Of a DNA stretch of 7,919 nt, positions 1 through 5,542 are shown piece after piece (positions within the stretch are counted from its first letter, which is position 1; each line of letters opens with the position of its first letter). Under the pieces are notes generated by a model, which had not been told where the DNA came from, searched no databases, and saw nothing but the letters and a program-made list of their open reading frames with translations. This DNA is from Candidatus Nitrosomarinus sp. GTDB taxonomy: Archaea > Thermoproteota > Nitrososphaeria > Nitrososphaerales > Nitrosopumilaceae. Made by a program: the position numbers and the translations under genes. The DNA is taken from the NCBI GenBank assembly GCA_003702465.1, contig REGF01000051.1, forward strand, positions 1 through 7,919, given 5' to 3'.

Positions 1-67
1 GTACATTTCTACTAAGAAGCATATCAACTACACCATTGTCATTTTTTTGATTAATTTTTTCACTCAT
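1..67 (-). CDS. N-terminal fragment of an unidentified protein, cut by the window edge
   Basis: An ATG at 67 opens a minus-strand frame that stays open for 22 codons to the window edge. It begins MSEKINQKNDNGVVDMLL, a polar start followed by a short hydrophobic stretch. Its start lies 10 bases after the stop codon of the upstream 40-residue zinc-knuckle gene on the same strand, so the two are probably co-transcribed from the promoter near 225. The fragment is too short to assign a family, and I make no functional call. The support is the open frame and the operon-like spacing. It could still be a chance open frame, but tight packing with no alternative gene here makes a real start likely. Confidence 0.5.
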   Translation of the reverse strand, partial: MSEKINQKNDNGVVDMLLSRNV

Positions 68-77
68 TTTTACTCAA

Positions 78-200
78 TTACTCCAACGGAAAATCAATTT
101 TACACTTCTCACATTTACCTCTATTGCCTCTATAATGGTCATCATAGTACTCTATAATCACAGAATTGCAAATATAACATGTAATTTTGGAGTTTTCCAT
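78..200 (-). CDS. 40-residue zinc-knuckle microprotein
   Basis: A short minus-strand gene with an ATG at 200 and a TAA at 78-80. The product has two CxxC pairs, CYIC at residues 8-11 and CEKC at 30-33, separated by a tyrosine-, aspartate- and arginine-rich loop. This is the spacing of a small four-cysteine zinc ribbon. Such proteins are common in archaea and most have no assigned function; nucleic-acid or protein binding in the cytoplasm is the usual guess, which is inference. A TATA-like TCTAAATA on the minus strand (222-229) is centred about 25 bases before the ATG, as expected for a leaderless transcript, and this supports the start. It probably leads an operon with the gene running off the left edge. 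The paired cysteines make a chance frame unlikely. Confidence 0.72.
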   Translation of the reverse strand: MENSKITCYICNSVIIEYYDDHYRGNRGKCEKCKIDFPLE

Positions 201-221
201 GCCTAAAATGGTTGTTTAATG

Positions 222-229
222 TATTTAGA
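222..229 (-). promoter_or_regulatory. TATA-like box for the minus-strand zinc-knuckle operon
   Basis: Read on the minus strand this is TCTAAATA, centred about 25 bases upstream of the ATG at 200. Archaeal TATA boxes sit roughly 25-27 bases before the transcription start, so transcription would begin at or next to the ATG. The assignment rests on position and AT pattern only. Confidence 0.45.
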
Positions 230-268
230 TATTGTTGAGTATTATTGATATGTACCAAAACTAGTTAT

Positions 269-285
269 TTTTGATGAAATCAAAA
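269..285. repeat. 17-base inverted repeat in the divergent spacer
   Basis: TTTTGAT, a 3-base centre (GAA), and ATCAAAA form a perfect 7-base-arm palindrome between the two divergent genes. A third copy of the ATCAAAA half-site occurs at 312-318, just before the GTG start at 321. The repeat lies on the upstream side of the plus-strand start, where a dimeric archaeal regulator could bind. In such AT-rich DNA a short palindrome can arise by chance, so an operator role is only a candidate. Confidence 0.3.
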
Positions 286-294
286 TGAAGGTTT

Positions 295-302
295 AAGGAG
301 AG
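295..302 (+). promoter_or_regulatory. Shine-Dalgarno-like AAGGAGAG, oddly spaced
   Basis: AAGGAGAG is a strong match to an archaeal ribosome-binding site, but it ends 18 bases before the GTG at 321, further than usual. It is ideally spaced (5 bases) for a TTG at 308, which would read a 12-codon frame ending at 346 and overlapping the main gene out of frame. Alternatively GTTTAAGG at 291-298 may be a TATA-like box about 26 bases before the GTG, in which case the GGAG match is incidental. Confidence 0.35.
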
Positions 303-320
303 TAATTTTGTATCAAAAAT

Positions 321-1163
321 GTGAGACTAGGTTCGAGATCACCTGATGAATTTATTCAATTATTGAATAAAAAAAATGAAGAAATTCAACAGGATTTTTT
401 GTCAAAAATTATAGAAAAAACCAAAATTATTAGCACCAAAGCAATGATGGGAGATTCCACAATAACAGAACAAAAAACATTTGATCCAAGTCAAGTAACA
501 AATTATCTAGAAAATATTATTCAAAAATTAGAAGATTGGTCTATACAAAATGTATCAATTACAAATAATGAAGATTTAAGAAGAATCTTTACAAAATTTG
601 AAATTACAGAAGGAAATTATTTGATATCAGGACATTTATCATTACAATTTCATGTTTTGCTATTTTACAAACCAGTACAGAGGGTAATAGATTGTCAAAA
701 AGAATTAGCAGAAATAATAGATAAGACAAAAAAACAAGAAGAGGATTTATCAAATAATAGTGATCAATTTGTTTTAGAAAAATTAAAAGAAATGGGATAC
801 AAAGATTTTGATCATCAAAAATTGTTTGAAATTTTTTATGAAGATGAAGAATTTAGTAAAAAAATCTATGCTGAAATAGAAGAAGAATCAAGTCAAGAAT
901 TTAAAAAATTAACAGAAAAGAAAAATGAATTGATTAAAGAATTGGATTCATTGTTAATTGAGACATATCAAACAAGTTCAGTATTAATAGATGATTCTAA
1001 ATTAGTGTCGGGAGAGGAAGGATGCCTATGTACAATAGATATTGAATTTATTAAAAATAATAATCGTGAAGGACTGTTTGACCCAAGGAAGATGTCAAAT
1101 ACAGTCAAGGACAACATTTTAAAAAAATTGGAACAATTGCAAGAGCAAATTAATTTAAAATAA
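321..1163 (+). CDS. Conserved-type hypothetical protein, charged and coiled-coil rich (280 aa)
   Basis: I do not recognise a family. The 280-residue product is highly charged and rich in lysine and glutamate, with no signal peptide or membrane helix, so it is probably cytoplasmic. Likely helical or coiled-coil stretches lie at about residues 10-40, 122-145, 185-215 and 262-280. A more hydrophobic, possibly beta-strand section is at about 98-118 (ending HVLLFYKP), and a second follows CLC at 235-237. The alternation of long helices with two short strand-rich sections suggests a structural or scaffold role, but this is inference. GTG at 321 is chosen because an in-frame TAA lies at 303-305 and no ATG or TTG intervenes; the next in-frame ATG would remove about 41 residues. 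The gene stands alone, divergent from the zinc-knuckle operon and 136 bases before the threonine ammonia-lyase. Confidence 0.8.
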   Translation: MRLGSRSPDEFIQLLNKKNEEIQQDFLSKIIEKTKIISTKAMMGDSTITEQKTFDPSQVTNYLENIIQKLEDWSIQNVSITNNEDLRRIFTKFEITEGNYLISGHLSLQFHVLLFYKPVQRVIDCQKELAEIIDKTKKQEEDLSNNSDQFVLEKLKEMGYKDFDHQKLFEIFYEDEEFSKKIYAEIEEESSQEFKKLTEKKNELIKELDSLLIETYQTSSVLIDDSKLVSGEEGCLCTIDIEFIKNNNREGLFDPRKMSNTVKDNILKKLEQLQEQINLK

Positions 1164-1239
1164 AAAATTAGACAATACAGACAAAATGTATCTAGGCATG
1201 TTCATAGTTGAATAGACTGTAAATCACGCATGAAAAAAA

Positions 1240-1247
1240 TTTAAAAA
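1240..1247 (+). promoter_or_regulatory. TATA-like box for the threonine ammonia-lyase gene
   Basis: TTTAAAAA sits inside a very A-rich tract (about 1232-1251). With archaeal spacing the transcript would start near 1270, leaving a leader of roughly 30 bases before the ATG at 1300. No clear Shine-Dalgarno sequence is visible in that leader. The remainder of the 136-base spacer (1164-1299) shows nothing else I can support. Confidence 0.45.
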
Positions 1248-1299
1248 AAAATAACATATCGATTAACTCAAATACCTCAAAAATTGAGCAACATCTCAC

Positions 1300-2508
1300 A
1301 TGAATCCAACATATGATGAAATACTAAAGGCAAATTCATTAAGAGGAAATGAGATCAAGAAAACTCCATTAATTCATTCACCTACTTTTAGCGATTTAAC
1401 TAATTCTGACATTTATCTAAAAGCAGAATTTAGACAAAAAACTGGTTCATTCAAAATTAGAGGCGCATATTATAAAATAAAATCACTTTCGCAAGAAGAA
1501 AAGAAATTTGGTGTTGTAGCAGCATCTGCAGGAAACCATGCACAAGGTGTTGCATTAGCTTCATCGTTAGAAAATATTTCTTGTACAATTGTAATGCCAA
1601 AAAATGCATCACCTGCAAAAGTTGCTGCAACAAGAGGATACGGAGCAAATGTAATTTTAGAAGGAGTGAATTATGATGAGTCATATGCAAAGGCAAAAGA
1701 AATTTCTCAAAAAACAGGTGCCACTCTAATACAAGCTTTTGATGATCCACAAATTATTGCCGCACAAGGAGTTATCGGACTAGAGATACTAGAAGACTTA
1801 CCAGATGTTGAAGAAATCTATTTGCCAATTGGTGGAGGAGGTCTTGCAGCTGGAACTGTAATTGCCATTAAAGAAAAAAATCCAAATGTCAAAGTAATTG
1901 GAGTTCAATCCAAATCATTTCCTTCAATGTATCAATCAGTTAAAGACAATACCAGAAAACTCTGTGGAGGAGATAGAACAATAGCTGATGGTATTTCTGT
2001 TAAAATGCCTGGAGAAATTACTTTTAACATTATCAAAGAATTGATGGATGAAATTGTTTTAGTTGATGATGATGAAATTACTAAAGCAATGTTCCTATTA
2101 ATGGAAAGAATGAAATTTGTTGTTGAACCAGCTGGTGCTGTAGGCTTAGCATATTTAATATCAAAAAAGCCATCACCTGGAAAAAAAGTGGTTGCAGTGT
2201 TAGCAGGTGGAAATGTAGACATGTATCTCTTAGGTCAAATTGTTGATAAAGGATTGGCTGCAATGAGCCGATTGTTAAAATTATCAGTATTATTGCCTGA
2301 TAGACCTGGGGCATTTAAAGAGATTGTAGATATTATCACATTGGCAAATGCCAATATTGTAGAGGTAGTTCATGATAGATTAAGTTCAGATGTAAATGCA
2401 GGGTCAGCATCTGTGACACTTAATTTAGAAACTCAAGGAAAAGACCAAGCAGAATCTTTGATTAAATCTTTAGAAGAAAAAAATGTTAAGTTCAAATTAT
2501 TGACCTAA
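1300..2508 (+). CDS. ilvA: Threonine ammonia-lyase (threonine dehydratase), PLP-dependent, with C-terminal ACT domain
   Basis: The enzyme deaminates L-threonine to 2-oxobutanoate and ammonia, the first step of the threonine route to isoleucine, in the cytoplasm. The fold-type II PLP signature is complete. SFKIRGA at residues 50-56 places the Schiff-base lysine at K52, SAGNHAQG at 76-83 is the substrate loop, and GGGGLAAG at 178-185 binds the cofactor phosphate. AGGNVD at 302-307 closes the catalytic domain. From about residue 325 to the end is a single ACT domain (LPDRPGAF at 332-339), the usual amino-acid-sensing module. At 402 residues it matches the short IlvA/TdcB-type enzymes with one ACT domain rather than the roughly 510-residue E. 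coli IlvA. The ACT domain suggests feedback control, but whether isoleucine, valine or another ligand acts cannot be read here. A role in threonine or serine catabolism is the alternative. A zinc-ribbon gene follows 12 bases downstream. Confidence 0.95.
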   Translation: MNPTYDEILKANSLRGNEIKKTPLIHSPTFSDLTNSDIYLKAEFRQKTGSFKIRGAYYKIKSLSQEEKKFGVVAASAGNHAQGVALASSLENISCTIVMPKNASPAKVAATRGYGANVILEGVNYDESYAKAKEISQKTGATLIQAFDDPQIIAAQGVIGLEILEDLPDVEEIYLPIGGGGLAAGTVIAIKEKNPNVKVIGVQSKSFPSMYQSVKDNTRKLCGGDRTIADGISVKMPGEITFNIIKELMDEIVLVDDDEITKAMFLLMERMKFVVEPAGAVGLAYLISKKPSPGKKVVAVLAGGNVDMYLLGQIVDKGLAAMSRLLKLSVLLPDRPGAFKEIVDIITLANANIVEVVHDRLSSDVNAGSASVTLNLETQGKDQAESLIKSLEEKNVKFKLLT

Positions 2509-2520
2509 AAATATTCTGTA

Positions 2521-2748
2521 TTGCCTCTTTTTTGTAAACAATGTAATGAAAGAAGATTACCTAAATTAGTAAAACCAGAAAATATTACATTGTGGTTATG
2601 TGAAAAGTGTAAAAATTTTGTAGATTCAAATGACTTTATTGTAAGAGAAGCAAGATCAGATGAAAATAATTCATCGCAAGAAGATTATAAAAAATGGGTA
2701 AAATCAATTCCTCCAACAGATGGGACTAAAGATTCATTTCGATACTAA
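2521..2748 (+). CDS. 75-residue zinc-ribbon protein
   Basis: A small protein starting from a TTG, with CKQC at residues 5-8 and CEKC at 27-30 forming a four-cysteine zinc ribbon. A polar, acidic tail follows and contains EDYKKWVKSIPP near residues 54-65. The TTG is the only usable start that keeps the first cysteine pair, because the ilvA TAA lies in the same frame five codons upstream and no in-frame ATG precedes the second pair. It is 12 bases from ilvA on the same strand, so co-transcription is likely, although no ribosome-binding site is evident. A TTTTTT run at 2528-2533 inside its first codons could reduce transcription past ilvA. The function is unknown; nucleic-acid or protein binding would be typical of the fold. 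Confidence 0.75.
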   Translation: MPLFCKQCNERRLPKLVKPENITLWLCEKCKNFVDSNDFIVREARSDENNSSQEDYKKWVKSIPPTDGTKDSFRY

Positions 2749-2753
2749 TTAGA

Positions 2754-2849
2754 TTACAGGTTTAATTCAATCCCTAAAACTAACAATTGAACTAGAAAAA
2801 CAACCCCCAATAAGGCAGATCCTAAAAGAATTTTAATAATTTTAGACAT
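2754..2849 (-). CDS. 31-residue single-helix membrane microprotein
   Basis: ATG at 2849 to TAA at 2754-2756 encodes a tiny protein that begins MSKIIKILLGSALLGVVF and continues hydrophobic to about residue 27. It has lysines only at residues 3 and 6, a run of about 22 leucine, valine, isoleucine, glycine and phenylalanine residues broken by one glutamine, and a short ELNL tail. That is the layout of a single transmembrane helix with a positively charged N-terminus, so it should sit in the cytoplasmic membrane. A TATA-like ATTAAAAT on the minus strand (2873-2880) is centred about 27 bases before the ATG, as for a leaderless transcript. The gene lies alone between a zinc-ribbon gene ending at 2748 and the divergent purK. 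The function is unknown. A chance hydrophobic frame is the alternative, but the promoter position argues for a real gene. Confidence 0.55.
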   Translation of the reverse strand: MSKIIKILLGSALLGVVFLVQLLVLGIELNL

Positions 2850-2860
2850 ATTACATTAGA

Positions 2861-2868
2861 TATTTTTA
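2861..2868 (+). promoter_or_regulatory. TATA-like box for purK
   Basis: TATTTTTA is centred about 27 bases before the purK ATG at 2892, so the transcript would be leaderless or nearly so. It lies within 12 bases of the oppositely directed box for the minus-strand microprotein, so the two promoters share one 42-base spacer. Confidence 0.5.
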
Positions 2869-2872
2869 GTGC

Positions 2873-2880
2873 ATTTTAAT
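2873..2880 (-). promoter_or_regulatory. TATA-like box for the minus-strand membrane microprotein
   Basis: On the minus strand this reads ATTAAAAT, centred about 27 bases upstream of the ATG at 2849. The spacing matches the other leaderless starts in the window. In such AT-rich DNA the match alone is weak; the position is the main support. Confidence 0.42.
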
Positions 2881-2891
2881 GAATTCATCAT

Positions 2892-4034
2892 ATGGCAAAA
2901 ATTTTGGGCATTATAGGAGGAGGTCAACTTGGAATGATGCTTACTGAAGCTGCTAAAAAGATGCCTGAACATATTTCAAAAGTAATAGTTTTAGATCCAA
3001 ATGAAAACTGCTCAGCTTCCCTAGTCGGAGCTGAACAAATAGTAGCAGATTTCAAAGATAAAGAATCCATTGTTAATTTATCAAAACAAGTCGATATAAT
3101 CACATATGAAATTGAATCTGGAGATAGTGATGTTTTAAAATCAGTTGAAAATAACGCACAGATTAACCCCTCTCCAGAAACTCTAAAAACAATTCAAGAT
3201 AAATTTTTACAAAAAACATTTCTGCAAAATCACAATATACCAGTCCCAGAATTTATCCAAGTTGAAAATATTGAAGAAGTAAAAGAAGGTTTGAAAAAAT
3301 ATGGATATCCGGCATTATTGAAAGCTAGAAGAGATGCATATGATGGAAAAGGTAATTTCAAAATTGATTCTGAAGATGAAGTACAGAAAGCATATGATTA
3401 CTTTAAAGGACAAAAATTGATGTTAGAGAAATTTGTTCCATTTAAAATGGAGGTTTCAGTAATTGCATCAAGAAACACTAAAGGTGAAATTAAGACATAT
3501 CCATTAGTCGAAAATATACATGAAAGAAATATTTTACGAGAAACAATTGCTCCTGCAAGAACATCTGAAGAGGTATCAAAAAAGGCTGAAAAAATTGCCA
3601 GTGATACAATGAATGTGTTAAAAGGTGCAGGAGTATTTGGAATTGAAATGTTTGTAACTCAAGAAAATGAAATAGTAATTAATGAAATTGCACCCAGAGT
3701 TCACAATTCTGGACACCACACATTACAGTCAAGTAAAACATCTCAATTTGAACAACATTTGCGTGCAATCTTGGGATTGGATTTAGGAAGTACTGAATTA
3801 ATCTACAATACAATTATGTACAACATTTTAGGGAATTTGGATTTTCAAGGAGAATATAAAAAAATAGAAATTTCTGAAAAAAACATATTTTTAAAAATGT
3901 ATGAAAAGAAAATTTCTAAACCTCTAAGAAAATTAGGTCACCTAAACATCGTTGGAAGTGAGAAAGAATCTATTGATGAATTATTGTCACAATTAGAGAA
4001 AATCAAGGGTAGTGTAGAAGTAGAATCAATATAA
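2892..4034 (+). CDS. purK: N5-carboxyaminoimidazole ribonucleotide synthase (ATP-grasp)
   Basis: PurK uses ATP and bicarbonate to convert AIR to N5-CAIR in de novo purine synthesis, in the cytoplasm. The 380 residues match the usual family length. IIGGGQLGMML at 7-17 is the N-terminal nucleotide-fold glycine loop that opens PurK proteins, and TYEIESG at 71-77 corresponds to the family's YEFE-type motif. The ATP-grasp domain follows: PALLKARRDAYDGKGN (140-155) holds the ATP-binding lysine and the glycine-rich loop, and EKFVPFKMEVSV (179-190) the next ATP-contact segment. INEIAPRVHNSGHHT at 263-277 carries the metal-binding Glu/Asn region and the diagnostic PurK signature. A small C-terminal domain completes it from about residue 300. 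The product normally goes to PurE, which is not next to it here. Transcription is probably independent, from the TATA-like box 27 bases upstream. The next gene begins 33 bases later with its own promoter. Confidence 0.95.
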   Translation: MAKILGIIGGGQLGMMLTEAAKKMPEHISKVIVLDPNENCSASLVGAEQIVADFKDKESIVNLSKQVDIITYEIESGDSDVLKSVENNAQINPSPETLKTIQDKFLQKTFLQNHNIPVPEFIQVENIEEVKEGLKKYGYPALLKARRDAYDGKGNFKIDSEDEVQKAYDYFKGQKLMLEKFVPFKMEVSVIASRNTKGEIKTYPLVENIHERNILRETIAPARTSEEVSKKAEKIASDTMNVLKGAGVFGIEMFVTQENEIVINEIAPRVHNSGHHTLQSSKTSQFEQHLRAILGLDLGSTELIYNTIMYNILGNLDFQGEYKKIEISEKNIFLKMYEKKISKPLRKLGHLNIVGSEKESIDELLSQLEKIKGSVEVESI

Positions 4035-4038
4035 TTGG

Positions 4039-4046
4039 TTTAAATA
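4039..4046 (+). promoter_or_regulatory. TATA-like box for the membrane-protein operon
   Basis: TTTAAATA, a near-ideal archaeal TATA element, is centred about 26 bases before the ATG at 4068, immediately after the purK stop codon. It implies a leaderless transcript that starts a new unit rather than read-through from purK. Confidence 0.6.
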
Positions 4047-4067
4047 TTGTAAATTTTCAATTCAATC

Positions 4068-4442
4068 ATGGCATTAAAAGCAGCAGCAATGGCACTTACT
4101 GGAATAGCAATTGCATTATTGGTGCTATATGGTGCTGATGTAGCAGTATCAATGGGAAATGCCGACAAAGAAGGATTTTTGCCATTAGATGATATGCAAA
4201 GAGGTATGGGACTAGGAGGTCCAGCAATTATTTTACCAATTATTGCATTTTTCATTGCTATTAGAGAAAAATCTAAGGGATTAGGAGGATTAATTATAAT
4301 TTCAGGAATATTGATTCTAGTTGGAGGTATTGCAATGATAGCAACACCTGCACCAGAAGGAGTAGAAAGAAGTCCATTAATGTTATTTGCACCTGCAATA
4401 ATCCAACTTGCATTAGGTGGAATTAAAATAGCAAAATCTTAA
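4068..4442 (+). CDS. Four-helix integral membrane protein of unknown function (124 aa)
   Basis: The 124-residue product has four likely membrane helices, at about residues 3-24, 49-66, 72-92 and 103-119. Between the first two is a 25-residue acidic loop with two lysine/arginine positions (about 25-48), and a short PAPEGVERSP loop lies at 94-103. Helices are rich in alanine, glycine and isoleucine, with small-residue patterns such as GLGG at 71-74 that favour tight helix packing. There is no cleavable signal peptide, and IREKSK after helix 2 suggests that loop is cytoplasmic. I do not recognise a family; it resembles the small lineage-specific membrane proteins common in Thaumarchaeota, which is inference. 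The start is supported by the TATA-like box about 26 bases upstream. It leads a four-gene run, with the next gene only 10 bases away. Confidence 0.82.
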   Translation: MALKAAAMALTGIAIALLVLYGADVAVSMGNADKEGFLPLDDMQRGMGLGGPAIILPIIAFFIAIREKSKGLGGLIIISGILILVGGIAMIATPAPEGVERSPLMLFAPAIIQLALGGIKIAKS

Positions 4443-4452
4443 GAGAATACAT

Positions 4453-4599
4453 ATGCCAATTTGTGCAAAATGTAGTAATGATGTGAAAAAAGTTTATGAT
4501 TGTGATCATACAAAATTTGAAGATTATTGTGTAGAATGCTATACCGAACTTCACTATTACATAACGGAGAATAATAAAGACGAAGATGTTAACTGCTAG
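4453..4599 (+). CDS. 48-residue cysteine-rich zinc-knuckle protein
   Basis: ATG at 4453 to TAG at 4597-4599. CAKC at residues 4-7 and CVEC at 26-29 give a four-cysteine zinc ribbon. Additional possible ligands are C17 and H19 (CDH), H34 and a terminal C48, so a second site or a redox pair is conceivable. The C-terminus is acidic (ENNKDED). The gene begins 10 bases after the membrane-protein stop, and its last 14 bases overlap the start of the next gene, so translation of the two is probably coupled. No known family is recognised. The clustered cysteines, correct strand and fit between neighbours make it a confident small gene. Confidence 0.75.
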   Translation: MPICAKCSNDVKKVYDCDHTKFEDYCVECYTELHYYITENNKDEDVNC

Positions 4600-4828
4600 A
4601 GAGATTGCAATCTATGCATTAGGTAAAACTGAAGGAGTAAATTCTCTTGCAGAGACACTTGGAAAAGGGATGGATGATGAAAAATACATCGAATCATGGA
4701 ATAAAACATTGAAACTATTAGGAATAGAAATGCCATTAGAAGAATTGGAAACAATATACAATGAATTTGCAAATAAAATGGATGAAATTGTAAGTGATTC
4801 TGAAACAAATGAAATAAAGAAAAAATAA
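4586..4828 (+). CDS. 80-residue acidic helical protein of unknown function
   Basis: The protein is soluble, acidic and predicted mostly helical, beginning MLTAREIAIYALGKTEG and ending in a lysine cluster (KKK). Helical segments fall near residues 2-13, 17-26, 32-45 and 50-68, a pattern like a small helical bundle. It has no cysteines and no membrane segment. I do not recognise the family and make no functional call. Its ATG lies inside the preceding zinc-knuckle gene in another frame (14-base overlap). GGAG at 4566-4569 is a weak ribosome-binding candidate, rather far upstream. The overlap suggests the two proteins are made together and perhaps interact. The nucleotidyltransferase gene begins 36 bases after its stop. 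Confidence 0.72.
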   Translation: MLTAREIAIYALGKTEGVNSLAETLGKGMDDEKYIESWNKTLKLLGIEMPLEELETIYNEFANKMDEIVSDSETNEIKKK

Positions 4829-4864
4829 GAAAAATTTGAATAGTTGGATTGAGGGAATTTAGTA

Positions 4865-5533
4865 TTGAAAGCAATAATTTTAGCAGGAGGTAGAGGAAAA
4901 CGACTAAAACCTGTTACAGACTATGTTCCAAAACCATTAGTTCCAATAAAAAATATTCCAATTATTGAATGGCAAATAAAATATTTAAAAAAATTTGGCA
5001 TCAAAGAAGTGATCATTTGTACTGGTTACAAAGCAGATATGATTGAAAGTTATTTGAATATGAAAAAATTGGGAATTAAAATTAAATTTTCAATAGAAAA
5101 ATCTCCTCTTGGTACAGGAGGTGCAATTAAAAAAGCTGGAAAAATGATTAATGAAAAATCATTTTTTGTTATTAATGGAGATACAATCACTAATATCGAT
5201 TTACGTAAATTAGCAAGTAAAAAAAATTCTATTGCAGCAATTGAATTAAGAACAAAATATGGAATTTTAGAAGTAGAATCAGACAAAATAATTAATTTTA
5301 AAGAGAAAAAAGAAATTCCAGATACATGGATGAATGCAGGAATATATCATCTTCAAAAAGAAATTATAAAAAAATTGCCTGTTAAAGGAGATATAGAAAA
5401 AACAGTTTTTCCAGATTATGCTAAAAAAGGATTACTTGATACAATAAAATTCAAAAATGTAGAATGGTTTTCTGTTGATTCATTCAAAGATATGGAAGAA
5501 TGTTCTGTAAAAGTAGAAAAAATAATTAAATAA
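4865..5533 (+). CDS. Sugar-phosphate nucleotidyltransferase, short RmlA/GalU-like form
   Basis: An NTP-transferase family enzyme that couples a sugar 1-phosphate to a nucleoside triphosphate, giving an NDP-sugar for glycan, lipid or cell-surface glycosylation. LAGGRGKRLKPVTDYVPKPL at residues 6-25 is the nucleotide-binding loop with the catalytic arginine and the conserved PKP. LGTGGAI at 82-88 and NGD at 104-106 supply nucleotide and metal contacts (D106). NAGIY at 157-161 is the sugar-site motif, and D205 (FSVDSF) is a plausible second metal ligand. At 222 residues it is only the catalytic domain, without the left-handed beta-helix of acetyl- or uridylyl-transferase relatives, closest in form to mannose/heptose-1-phosphate guanylyltransferases. 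The exact nucleotide and sugar cannot be told. Start is TTG at 4865 with GAGG at 4851-4854 upstream; MKAIILAGG is the normal family start. It is the last gene of the unit and carries no adjacent glycosyltransferase. Confidence 0.88.
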   Translation: MKAIILAGGRGKRLKPVTDYVPKPLVPIKNIPIIEWQIKYLKKFGIKEVIICTGYKADMIESYLNMKKLGIKIKFSIEKSPLGTGGAIKKAGKMINEKSFFVINGDTITNIDLRKLASKKNSIAAIELRTKYGILEVESDKIINFKEKKEIPDTWMNAGIYHLQKEIIKKLPVKGDIEKTVFPDYAKKGLLDTIKFKNVEWFSVDSFKDMEECSVKVEKIIK

Positions 5534-5542
5534 AATATTAGA

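Noticed and set aside
1186..1215. Nine-codon ATG mini-frame in the spacer before the threonine ammonia-lyase
   Set aside because: Too short and without a promoter, ribosome-binding site or threonine/isoleucine codon bias that would suggest an attenuator leader.
1226..1252. Poly-A tract considered as a terminator or repeat
   Set aside because: On the plus strand it is A-rich, not T-rich, and is better explained as the TATA/BRE region for the gene at 1300; no minus-strand transcript is expected here.
1457..1750. 97-codon minus-strand open frame inside the threonine ammonia-lyase gene
   Set aside because: It is antisense to a gene with complete PLP motifs, has leucine- and histidine-heavy composition typical of a shadow frame, and has no promoter or spacing support.
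1932..2314. Two overlapping minus-strand open frames within the threonine ammonia-lyase gene
   Set aside because: Both overlap each other and the well-supported coding strand, and their composition reflects the reverse of the real codons.
4040..4255. 71-codon minus-strand frame opposite the four-helix membrane protein
   Set aside because: It covers the sense promoter and first half of a gene with a well-placed TATA box; its alanine/isoleucine content is the complement of the membrane helices.
4596..4874. 92-codon minus-strand frame opposite the 80-residue protein
   Set aside because: Leucine- and phenylalanine-rich antisense of lysine/glutamate codons; it spans the intergenic gap and the start of the nucleotidyltransferase.
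5050..5286. 78-codon minus-strand frame inside the nucleotidyltransferase gene
   Set aside because: Antisense to conserved catalytic motifs including NGD; no independent support.
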